Shown piece after piece: positions 1 to 11,493 of a DNA stretch of 64,000 nt. The stretch is taken from positions 6,549,017 to 6,613,016 of the forward strand of contig NC_053414.1 in the NCBI RefSeq assembly GCF_016859285.1, read 5' to 3'. The DNA comes from Xiphias gladius (lineage: Eukaryota > Chordata > Actinopteri > Istiophoriformes > Xiphiidae). Position numbers and translations under genes: made by a program. Below the pieces are notes generated by a model, which was not told the origin of the DNA, did not search any database, and saw nothing but the letters and a program-made list of their open reading frames with translations. Each line of letters opens with the position of its first letter. The first letter of the stretch is position 1.

Positions 1-1043
1 CCTTAAGACGCAGACAGGTATAAGTGCAAAATTCCTCAGCTAATCTCCTTTTGTTGTTGTAAGGCTCCGTCTCTATGATCTGTCAGCCTGACTGGAACAC
101 AGCAGAGGGATAATAAGCTGGTTTTCTCCACTCCTGTAAGACCAGCAGCTACGACTCTTTCATGTGGCCCTACAGGGCCCTCAGGATGAGTGCATCACTG
201 GGTGGTGAAGGGCTTCAGTTAGACAGATTAGCTTCACCTGCCGGTTTCTTTGGTAGCTGTCTGGAAAAAAACAAATTCTGCCCCTAAGCATTTTATTGAG
301 TTTTTTTTCCTTTTCCTCTCTTGGCTATAGAAATGTAACATGGATGAGAAACACAGCACTGTGTCTGAGCTGAGATCCATTGCCTTTTCGTTGGTTGCAA
401 TGTGTGTTTCCTCCTGCTGTAACTGACCCAACAGAAAACAAATTTCATAAATTTACATTTTTTTAAAATGTGAATCCAGCCTTTGTACAAGTTATAATGG
501 AGTTCTGTGGAGAAAAAAAAAACGTAATCTACAATAGGACTGCAGAGCACGAAGCATGACGTGAAGCCCGTTATTGGCTAGTTGTTAAGTCACGAGTCAT
601 TTTAAGACATCTGCTTACAAAATAGTTTTGCTTTTTGTGTTTTTTTTTCTTTTAAATAATCCCGCCAAATGAAATTCAGTGACATATTTTTTTTTGTTTT
701 TTGTTTTTTTACGCTTGGCTAGGTCTGGTTTACAGTCTTTTCTTTTTGTGTCTCCGTCAGAGTTGTAGCTGGAATCTAACTACTGTGTTGGGTTCTGTTT
801 TTGTGAGCACCACTGTGCTGGTGCCGGGTGTACATGCGTGTTGTTGTCATGAGTTCCGCATGTTTAATAAGTTCCAGCATAGGAAATAGAGGAAGAGCCC
901 ATCACTCTTTGTTTTAAGCCGTTCGCTTTAACTTGCGATAAATTAACCCATTCCCCTGCATATTGCCGCCAAAACATATTGTGAGTTATTGTTGGCTTTA
1001 AAATACTTGCAAAGCTATTCTGTTTTTTTTTTTTCTCTGGCAG
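1..1043. other. Upstream intron or flank of fam83f, no exon seen
   Basis: No exon with family similarity was recognised here. The stretch is AT-rich with several T-runs and ends in a long T-rich tract plus CAG at 1041-1043, the acceptor of the first visible fam83f exon. The upstream fam83f exon, which should carry the start codon, is therefore expected before base 1 or was missed here. Confidence 0.5.
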
Positions 1044-2219
1044 TTGATAGCAATAGTGATGGATATGCTCACAGACCTCCAGATCCTTCAAGACCTGATG
1101 GATGCGGCCTGGCGACGCTTAGTGCCCGTTTACATCCTGCTAGATGGTCAAGGTGTGCCACACTTCCTGGATATGTGCTCCAGGCTGCAGATTGGCTCAC
1201 AGCACCTTCGGGTAAGACAGCATTATTACATAGGCGACGAATTTAGCGCAGGCACGGAGCAAGAGAATGACCCTGGATGCACTCTACAAACATACAACTA
1301 CCACCATAAAATCAAATGTTAGAAGGTTTCTGAAAGATTTGATTCACTGTTACAATGGTTTAAATCTCCTTCATAGCAGTGCCTCAGAAATAGTACATGA
1401 GGCATAGCATATCACCCGCAACTTCATTGCCTCTGTGGAAACTTTTTTCAAAAAAGTCAGAAATAAGAATATCTCTGACGCAGATCTGTAGACCTGTGTG
1501 TTGCTCTAAACAAATTGTTTTTGCAACTCTGCCACATAAAAGGCCAAAATTTGACTATTAGATATAAATTTGACGCAATTTTCATCCACACAGTGCGGAG
1601 TGCAAGATGTAAGACAAAAAAGGGCTCAACATTAAAATGCGCGCTGGCAGAAGTAATGGGCAGAGGCCAAACGATGGAACATAAAATCTCTTAAAACAGA
1701 TGACCACTGCAGCATCACTACTAATCAAAGAGATGGCTCTGTGTAGTTTTATTCCTGAAGGTGACAGCAAAGTAATTTTAATTGCAGAACTGAAATCACC
1801 AAATTCATTACATTTATTTAATCTAACCTTGTAGTAATTTGTCTTTTTTTGATACATACAGGTGTCCTGTTGAATCATTCATTTACTTTTGATCATTCAT
1901 TTTACTAAAGCTTGTTTATATAGATTCAAAAGCTCTTATTTAGCTCTTTAGTCTACCTTCCTTACCCTCCTAAAAGTTCTTAGGTTTAAGGTCAAACTGT
2001 AGTATCTGCTCTGTGAAACTTTGGAAATTGCTTGGCTGTGTTGTTTTCCTATTTTGCGGCCTGACTATGACCCTCTGTGGCTGCAGAACATCAGAACCAG
2101 GACGTTGCAGGGGGTCGGATTCGGTTTGTCCTTCGGCAGACTGCCCGGTTCACTCTGTAATAAGTACATGCTGGTAGACGGAGACAAAGTCATGTTTGGC
2201 TCCTACAGGTGAGGCCTAA

Positions 2220-2273
<54 letters not shown>

Positions 2274-3796
2274 ATGAGTTTTACTGTTGGTTTATACAGC
2301 ACTGGTTTTCTGTTCCATTACTTGCAAAGATAATGTGTGTTTGTATTGCATGTTTTTGTATTTAATTATTTCTGTATTAAGTACAAAGTAATTAAAAAAT
2401 TTAATTGCATTTTTTTTTATTTATATATATAGATTGTGATGTTTGTCGTAAGCCTAAATGACCAATGAGGACACACAGAATGTAATGAAGTTGATAACTG
2501 GTGTCTCTGTCCCAGTTTCTCCTGGTGTACATCTCGTATGGACCGAAACATGATCACCGTGATGACAGGGCAAGTGGTTGACAGCTTTGACCGGGACTTC
2601 CGAGAACTGTACGCCATCTCTGAGAAGCTGGACCTCTACAAGGAGTTCCACATCAGCCCGCCCGCTGCTAACGTGACCGACACAATACGTTCCAAAGCAG
2701 GGCCCAAACGCCCACCGTTACCAGCCACCACATCCCGTTTCCAGGTTAGCTTAGGGGATTCACGGAAGGCCAACATCCAGGTTCCGGCGCACAAATACTA
2801 CAACCCCAAATACTTGTTGGCGTTTGGGGATGCCGCACGTCCAACAGGATCTCTGCAGGAGCCAGGACCAAAGAGTGGGTCATTTCTGCCTGAGGTTCTT
2901 GGAGAGATGGACCAGGGGAGGGCACAAGTGGCCAGTAGTGAGAAGATGGGCTGGCTGGGTCCGTTGCCCTCAGAAGTCGAGAGTGAAAGCTCCAAGAGGC
3001 CCAACGGAGTCATGCAGGACAAGAAGGGGCAGCTCACATGGAAGCAGAAATTTTTAAGGAGGAAAATGTCCCATAAGCTTTCAGTTAACAGCTTGGCCAA
3101 CAGCACGTGCCCTTCACCCACAGAAACCCATCGGACTGATGAGAACGAGGACAGCGTTGAGGTGACTGTGAGATCTCCATCTAGATGGATGGGAAAGAAG
3201 AAACTTGGCAAGAGGACAGAGTCTCAGCAAACTGTCAACACTGCACAGGACAATGAGAGTAAGTTAGGAATGGAGTGAACCTGTATAAATATTCACCAAT
3301 GATTTAATCCAGTGGTTCCCAGCCTGTGGGCTGAACTCTCCCAAAGGGTGGGAGGTAAATCAGAGGAACGATGAGCCAATTTAACAGATAGGACGGCAGA
3401 ACAAAAATATTTTTTCTCTAATCCAGGAAAAAGAATCATTCTTCTCCCATGGCCATAACTTATAGACCCATGCAACTGGTAACAAGGTGACACATGAAGT
3501 CTTCTCCTCATTTTGAGGGGTCACGCACAGGAATTGTTGGGAACCACGGATCTAATCTAACTCTCACAGCGAATAAACTTAAGTTATTTTTTAAAAATTC
3601 TGGTTCATTGGTCAAATATTTTTATAATATAGTGGTAACGTGTTTACAGACATTATCCTCGATGAATCCGAACTGATGGATTCCAAATGATGCTCCTTTC
3701 ACCTCAACAGCTCTTGTTTTAATTTGTTTTTTTTGTTTTTTTCATACAGGTGTTAAGAGTCGACGTCGACCAAAGCAAGACTGTAAATTGTCCTGA
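1044..3796 (+). CDS. fam83f: FAM83F-like protein, 3' part (four exons, 359 codons plus stop)
   Basis: Exons: 1044-1211, 2087-2208, 2516-3258 and 3750-3796 (stop TGA 3794-3796), all with AG/GT boundaries and a consistent phase. The first three encode most of the DUF1669 pseudo-PLD domain, with IAIVMDMLTD, MLVDGDKV and GSYSFSW. FAM83 proteins use this domain to bind casein kinase 1; the FxxxF motif linked to that binding is visible as FDRDF. The sequence ELYAISEKLDLY resembles FAM83F more than FAM83A, B, D, G or H. The rest is a long, Ser/Pro/Lys-rich, probably disordered tail. The last exon adds a basic stretch ending DCKLS, so Cys is fourth from the end as in the farnesylated CaaX box reported for human FAM83F. 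The size fits the C-terminal two-thirds of a roughly 500-residue protein. The start-codon exon is outside the window. Assignment to F rather than another member is strong but rests on memory. Confidence 0.88.
2221..2270. repeat. (TG)25 microsatellite just after a fam83f splice donor
   Basis: An uninterrupted TG dinucleotide run starts 12 bases after the donor at 2209. It sits inside the intron between fam83f exons 2087-2208 and 2516-3258. Confidence 0.97.
3310..3549. mobile_element. hAT-like MITE in the last fam83f intron
   Basis: The left end reads CAGTGGTTCCCAGCC and the right end, reverse complemented, begins CCGTGGTTCCCAAC, giving imperfect terminal inverted repeats. It is flanked by 8-bp direct repeats ATTTAATC (3302-3309) and ATCTAATC (3550-3557), which differ at one base. 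Eight-base target duplications and ends of this type are typical of hAT-derived nonautonomous elements. The 240-bp body has no transposase. Confidence 0.75.
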
Positions 3797-6468
3797 GGAG
3801 AACCTGCCATTCTCTGACCACGGAATGCAGTCAGACAGTCTTAAAATGACTGATTTACTGAAAATTACAAAATGACTTCCTTAACACTAATGCCACCTTT
3901 GATTGTGCAATACTGTATTTTATCCAGTGCCTTACAGAAAGACCAAATGAATGTACAGTGCATAAGGTACTGGCACACGCTGTTTTTATGTTTAGTGCCA
4001 AATTAATAATCAATATTCAAAGTCTTGTGGGATATCTGTTGCCCTGGTAGGTTGCAGAAAGGTTTAATGAGATATTTACTGGTGATAGCTTGCCTCTTGT
4101 TTGCTCCGAGCCTTGTTGGGGATTCAGGGATGTAAGGGTTACCTGCCGGAGGCTGAGTGAGTGGATTTATAGTGTACATTTTAGTGCACAAAATATGGGG
4201 TGAGTTTGCACAATTCTTCTTCAACTCTCCAGCGAATATAAAGAAAGCAGTGGTCTGAGGTGACGAATTAAACGCAGCCCTTCAAACATCCAAATGGTAG
4301 ATGTAGACATACAGGCAGACTGAATTCTCCCTGATCAGGAATTATTTACAACCCTGAGCCACACCTGTCCCTTGAAGAACGGACTCCACGGCAAGATCCA
4401 AAGATGGGCGAGAACCACTGTGATCATGAGCCACCTAAAGCAGGACACGGTCTGACTTTGGATAAGTGTTACGTTTGCCTCTCCCTCCTAATAAAACGAA
4501 GAATCCTCAGAGGTTTAAGACTTCATACATAGAGAAATTAAGAAAAACGAGAAGTAAAGGTGAGTAAATATCGCCTTGTTTTACCACTGTCGTTAGGTGG
4601 TACTGCGGACCGTTATGTGTGTACAGCAATGTACTACAAACCTTATTCTTTTTCTATGCCGTCATTTAACTTTAAATGAATGTTTCCAAGAATTTGTTAA
4701 TGTTTTCTTGACGCACTAATACATTGTGGGATCTTTTGTTCATTGTGCTAATTAAATGGTTTGAGATAAGGAAAATCTTGAAGTAGCAGAGAAGATTTTT
4801 TTTTTAAATATTTGGATTGTTCAATGATTTTTAGACCAAAAACTACTGAGATTTTGGCTTGAATGCTGTGGGGAAGAAAAAAAAAATTCTTCTTTCCTTT
4901 CACAACGATACATGACAGCCGACGAGTTAAAACACCAGGAACACTTGGTCAAAAACGTTTTGAAATGTTTTGACAAAACATAAATGGAGTAAAAATAAAA
5001 ATTAAATGGGAGAGTGTCAGGTCGCATCTCTGTTCGAAGATGAGGCATCACCTTGACCACGGCTCCATCCAGTGTTGACATACAGGTATTACTCCAGCAT
5101 TTAAGAGGGGAAGCTGGGGAGCGCACTGCACGAACTAACCGCGAGGTGTCTCCCTCCGCTTGTCTTTTCTGGGTGTTTGGCTCGCAGCTCAGAACACAGA
5201 GAGGAACCACGGGCCTTGATAGGAACCCAGGGTTGAGTTGAGGGTGGGGCGGTGGAGTAGGAGGGTTTGCGAGTGGGATGTGGTGCAACACTGAAACAGG
5301 AAATCAGAGCTGAAGCAGGAAGAGGCGTTATTGCACTAATTTATAGACTAGTTTTACTGACACACAGCCGGCCTGAAAATATGTTGTTTCCTGCGATGCT
5401 TGCATTTTAATGTTAATCCTAAAACACTGCAGCTGTCTTTAATCGACCAGAAATTCTTCCGGTGTCTTTAGCCGACGGAGACTGGCATCGGCGGTTAGAT
5501 CCTGTCAGAGAGCGGTTACTTTGCTGTGAGTTCAAGTGAACATCAGGCAGCCAGAATGTGCTGAACATGTGTCACCTAAAAGATACAGATGTGACCAAAA
5601 CAGACACACAAGAGTAGTAGTCAGCAGGCAGTGCTCGTCAGATCGCTGATCAGAGTTGGGAATTGGGGATCTGTTTGCCAGTCGCAGTTATCGGGGACGA
5701 CTCAAAGGACACACGGTCAATGATTCAATTGCAACCCGAGGACAACGTTTTGAGATGAATTTTTGAGTACTTTATAAATCTGCTGTTATATGATGTAATT
5801 TTAAGATTGGGTCAAGTTTTGTTCACAAAAGCTTTGGAAAGGCACAAATATAGTTGCATCCTGATGTAAACAATGAAGGTTTCAAAACTTTTAAAAGGTT
5901 TTATACAGTAGGATGATTGCAACGTGTTTTGGTGAGGAAAGTTAAATGAAAACTAAACCATCGTTGTTTACAACAGCCAAGCGAGGCTCAATTTGATCAT
6001 TTGCAAAAGTTAAAATCAGACGTGGGTCACACATAACTGTAGTTATAAATGTCTCACTAGCATTTAGGGCTTAAATCTGCAGCCGGGACCCGCTGCAGCC
6101 TGGGAATGGGGAGTCATCATTTAAAACTTTTACATTTTGCAGTAATTGTTCATGATGTGGAGGGCCAGACGCGGCTGTACATGACCTTTGTAAGTTTCAC
6201 CAAAGTAGGAAAAATTAGATTGTTTCTAAACATACATGCGATACTGCATTGAACCACAAAGGTGGTGAACTGCAGGATCCTCACCCGTCAGGAGGCACAT
6301 GCAAGGACGTGAATCGAGCATATTAACATACACACACAAAAAGTAAATATGAGGAAGTGGGGTGTGGTCTCATTGTATCAAAGTGCGTTCAACTGAAAAC
6401 ACAGCTGTCAGGATGCTTCTTACACCGAGAGCAGCTAGCCCAACATGTCAACAGAAACCTGAGTAATG
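3797..6468. other. fam83f 3' UTR and intergenic gap to cyth4
   Basis: The first part is probably the fam83f 3' UTR, with an AATAAA at 4490-4495. The open frame on the minus strand at 4821-5291 has no recognisable domain and low-complexity proline content, so I do not call it a gene. Nothing else is recognised up to the cyth4 poly(A) region. Confidence 0.5.
4490..4495 (+). terminator. Putative fam83f poly(A) signal
   Basis: A canonical AATAAA lies about 0.7 kb after the fam83f stop on the same strand. The assignment rests on hexamer and position only. Confidence 0.4.
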
Positions 6469-6474
6469 TTTATT
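6469..6474 (-). terminator. Putative cyth4 poly(A) signal
   Basis: The plus-strand TTTATT reads AATAAA on the minus strand, about 1.06 kb downstream of the cyth4 stop codon. It would define a 3' UTR spanning roughly 6.45-7.53 kb. Confidence 0.4.
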
Positions 6475-7532
6475 AAATAATTATTTCATGAGAACATAAT
6501 ATTCAAAAGTTACACTGACACACACTATAAGGCATGGCTTACAGTAGTTGTAATGAATATATTATGTACAGCTAAAAGATCATTTTAGAATATTACAGTG
6601 TACACATTGCATTTATAACAATTCAGACATGATGCATATTGCACTTATTGCACTACCTTAAAATGAAAGAATATTAAAAAATGCAGTCTGATGCATTTAT
6701 AATGATTATGATTTACATCAAGGTAAATCCTATGTCACTATAAAGTTACACAAAATTTAAATCAACTGAAAAAGAGTAAATGCTTGAAAACACGTGAAAT
6801 TATTCCTGTACAAACTGAAATATTTCCTAGGCAAGCATCTTCAGAGGTGACCAGACCTAACAAAGCATCTGGGATGAAACTTAAAATGACCCACTGGACC
6901 GAAGCAAAGCTGTTTCCTGTTACTTTTGCTTGCAAGTGTCCATTTCTGAGCTCCGGGAGAACTGTCAGGACGCTGAGAAAGAGAGTGCCTCCTGCCTTTT
7001 TCTTTTTTTTTTTTTTTTTATAGGATTCGCAGAGCTGCTGGATTTGTCAACATGATCTTAGAAACTAAATCTTGTGGAGCAGACAAACATCGACCAAAAC
7101 AGCAACAATCTCTTCATGGTAGGAGATATTTAAAAAAAAAAAAAAAAATGCGGTAAATACACAGCAAAAAATCATATAAACATAAAAAAGCAAAATCCAC
7201 AATATGTACCAACAAAGACTGAGTCTTCACTTACACCATCCTGCCCATAAATCTCGTTGTCACGAGAGCAACAATGAGAGCAACAGAAATGAGTCATCTT
7301 TCACCTTTGACACTGTTAAGGTCAGTCTGTAAAAGGAGAAGTGGAAAGAGCAGCAGTCCCTCTTTAAGCCTGAACAGCCACCGTCCGTGTCCTTCTTTCT
7401 AGCATCCGGTGTCCGCACTCTGTCCTGTTGCAGTGTTTAATACAACTGAAAGGGGGGGGGGAGAATCCCGCTGTGGTGCCGTACCACAAGCATCCGTGGT
7501 GGTGGTGGGGGGGGTGGGGGGCACTGGACAGC

Positions 7533-10500
7533 TCAGTCCTGAGGCGCTTGGTTTATCACCTTCTTCTTTCGGACTGAGACCAAGTCGTAGAACGGGTCTT
7601 TGGTGATACTTGCTCTGTTCGAAGTGAAGAAGACATGTCATCATGGAGATGCCAGAGCAGCAGTGTCAGAGTGTGTACGTGTGCGTGGGCATGTGTGGCT
7701 ATTTACGAGAGGGCCAGTTTCAGTTTTTAATCGGGGCGAGGGCGTTTCTGCACTGCGACGACAAATTAGGACAGTCCTCTCGACCTCAAAGGATTGTGTG
7801 AAGGTAAAGACTTGGGTTTGATGTTAAGGCTAGAACTAGGTCAGGGTTAGGGCACAGGGAATGCATTATGTAAACAAGGGTCCAGTGTGTGTGTCTGTGT
7901 TTGAATTCAGTATTTACGAGTACTAAACATCCTCAGAAGAAACCAGAGAAATGTTTTTAAGTGAGAATCCTTTGGAGGCCTCACAGCTCCCATTCAGAGT
8001 TACGATTTGGATTTAATGTTACTGTAATCAATATTTTCACATTAGAATGGATCAAATACATTTGTCGAAGGTGTTGCCTAACTCTGCGGTTCCCCTCAGT
8101 TCTTTGGAGCGTTTTACCTGCTCTCCGCTCACTGTGTTAGATTTTTCAGCCCGCAGCTTTGCTGTCTTGCTGACCGTTACCGCTATTACGATCGTTCCCA
8201 GCCACAGCAGGCAGCTGTTTTTGTTTTTTTTTTTAGAAAAAGTTACGTAAAGCCCACTGTACGCTACCAGTGTATCACCAAACAGCAGACAGACGAATTT
8301 AACGACCAGCTTGTGAGCACAAACTAAAGAGCCAGATATTTTCCCTCAGACGTGGGTGGCGACCAGACCAGAGCTAAAAGGAGGAGTGAACACTGGACTT
8401 AAATTCATCGAGTTGACACAAACACGACTCCAACTGAACGCTAATGTTTCCAAACAACATGGTTACCATAATGTGATAAACCCTGGGGTCTGTGTGCAGC
8501 CTGTGTGATTGTCTGAACATTTCCTGCTGCTCTTCCGACTGGACTCGCTCCAGCAAAGTAGTTGCTTTCACAGATTTCCAGCCACTAAATTTGATGTTCA
8601 AAGCATGAAGACATTATGGCTATAACTACAAAAACATAACAGATGTATTTTGGTAAAAACCCAGATTTTTCCTTTAAAGGGTTACTACACCCAGAATAAT
8701 CATCTTGTTTGCACTGCCAACTAGTGGTGACCACCATGCTCTTTCCACATCCTGTGTAGCACCACAGCACAAGATCTGATCAGCGGTGGATGTGGTTCAA
8801 GCAAAGAGGACCACACCTGACTTCACCCAGCCGTGATGCTGCGTGTGGACAGATGTTTACCAGACTTGTACCTTTCAACCCACAGAGACAAGTGTAGCAG
8901 TGCTTTTTCTCATCCTCCGAGGTCTAGTGGAGAGTTCAGGGAATGAACCTACTCAATCAATAATGGTCCTCACTAGAGGACAGGACTGTGGGAATGTACA
9001 TGTGGATGTGCGAGTTGACTTTCACGAGTGTAAGACAGTGTTTTCTGATGTGTCTAGCTATGTTCATATTGCTATTTGTTTTGACGTTTGCACGATCATT
9101 TAGATACACATGTACGTGCTAGTGTGGGTGTGTGTGGTCTGACCTGATGGCCTCGATCCAGGAGTCTCTCTCCTCGGCGCTGGCGGCACAGATGGTGTAA
9201 GACTGATGTTTCCCCTCCACCACTCTGCCGTCGGTCTCTGTTTTACATGCTTTGATCTTCTGCCCTCGACTGTTGGGGTTGTACAGCTCCAGACAATACT
9301 AGAGGACACCAGAATCGCGTGATAATCAATTTATAAATCTCTCTATTGATCTATCAAGTGGGTGTTATATTCACGCAGAATCTCCATGTTCAGTTTCATT
9401 GAAACAGAGTTTAATTTAACTGAATTTGTATTAGCTCTTCAAACATGTCTGCGATGAAAGAAAACACGGCTGGCAGGAACTTGCCGATTTGCGTGGGTAC
9501 GGCACTTCTCTCACGCAGAGGTTCTCTAGAGGGATGATGCCTCTGGGCTCTTTATCCTGCAGACGGATTAAAAGGGATGGAGAGAGTCTGGTGATGTGTC
9601 AGGAGGGCAAGAAGGAAGAGCCGAGAGTAAAAATATTGGCATCAAGAAAAGAAGGGAAGCAGAAGAGACAGAGGGTCTAAGGACAGATGGTGTCGTAGTG
9701 CTGTACAGATTGTTAGGCCCCTTGAGGCAGATTTGTGGTTTTTGATATTGGGTTTATTAATAAAATTTTTACTTGGCTTGACTTGAAAGAGAACCATGGC
9801 CTGAAACATAGCAATCTGTGACACTTACTGAAAATAAAAATGCATTTTGCCCAAACAAGGCCCAAACGATTCCATATAAACTACACTGATAATGAGGGAT
9901 GCATTGTCATACATCTTATAGATTAAAAGCAGGAATTTGTAATTTGGCTGGTCAACAAATTGCCTTGTACAATGACCCCAATGACTTCCAAGAAACAACT
10001 TCCCAGAGCGTTTTCTGATCGTCCGCCTCTATGGTCAAGGCCTGGTTACGTTTTCCCAACTACAGCTTCTTGCTAAAGGTTGGAAAGTTGCCACCAATAT
10101 TAAAAGAACCCAAGAAAGGTTTTATACAGTGGATAAAAAAGAAGTCATTTTAAGTGTTTGAACAAATGACTGTATTGTATTTCTATTGAGAACACTGCCC
10201 ATCTGACTGGGGAAAAATAGTGAAAAAAAAGTTCAAAAATAAAGAATAAGAAGAGGCCTTGTAGGGCTTTAAAGACTTTCTGATATACTTTATGCCAAAG
10301 CGACTTAAAAGGAGCAATGTGTTAGCCTTACAGTGGTGAACTCAAAGTAGTAGAGGCAGTTGTCAGTCAAGATGAACCATCGCCTCTTCCACGTCTTCAC
10401 TCTGCCTCCTGAAAATTCAGATACGGCAAAAAAAAAAAAAAAAAGGTTTTTTTTCATGAGCGCAGTTATCTGCTGTCAGTGGACACTTACAAGCAATCAA

Positions 10501-11232
10501 AACTTGTCTCCCTTCACAATAGGCTAACCAAAATACAAGTTTTAGAGGTCACTTGATTGAAGTTAAACTTCTTTGTTTACCTACCACATGATACTGTGTG
10601 GTTTACATGCACACACATAAGGTTATGGTCCAATATTGGGTCATTTTCTCAGTGCTTCCTCTGTACTTTCCTGTTTTTAAACCCTATGTAGCAGCTTAGG
10701 CAGATGTAATTGTAGCACAGTAGCAAGAGGCACATCCAAACCTCTTCTCTTTGTTCTGTAGGGTTCGGTTTGTGAATGTGTGGCTTAATAGGTTGGAGAT
10801 TGTTGAATTTTGGTGTTTACATCTCTGCAACAGGCCACATTGTTCATAATAATTCATTAAAAGTACTTATGGAAAGGTTTTTTTGTTTTTGTTTTTTACC
10901 AAGTTTGAGGAGCCAGCCTTCTCTGTCAGGGTTGAAGAAGGTGTGAGTCAGATCATTCCCATCATCCTCTGGGATTTTGAAAGGTTCGCTCCGAATGCTG
11001 TCATACAGTTTCTGAGCAGAAACAAATTGAATGGGTAAGAGAAAAAAAAAACACACGTCATAAATTTGCAGCCAACCGTCTACTGAACATAACTATTGAG
11101 CAAAATCGTTGGAAATTTAAACGCTCAAATGTCAAGATGCAAAAGTCTAGTTAAGTCCAGACAACAGGGGTAAACGTTTCCAGCTATACTGCAGGCGTTA
11201 ATTACATATTATTCCATTCACTCAAACTGAAA

Positions 11233-11280
<48 letters not shown>

Positions 11281-11457
11281 GGTGTGTTATATCAGTTTAG
11301 AGCGACACTGAATCACTTGTTTTCCATGAGAGTCCCAACACTGTTGTGTTCACGGATCTTTAACCCCACCAGCCCAAAGCCTGTGATGACGTTTAACATA
11401 ACCACCTCCTACAGACTACTGATAACTGCGACTGATCTGCAGGTGGAAACTGGTCAG

Positions 11458-11493
<36 letters not shown>

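Noticed and set aside
2798-3211. 137-codon open frame, minus strand
   Set aside because: It is the antisense shadow of the fam83f coding exon at 2516-3258.
4821-5291. 156-codon open frame, minus strand
   Set aside because: No domain or family similarity. It is rich in proline and low-complexity runs and lies between the fam83f and cyth4 3' ends without splice or promoter support.
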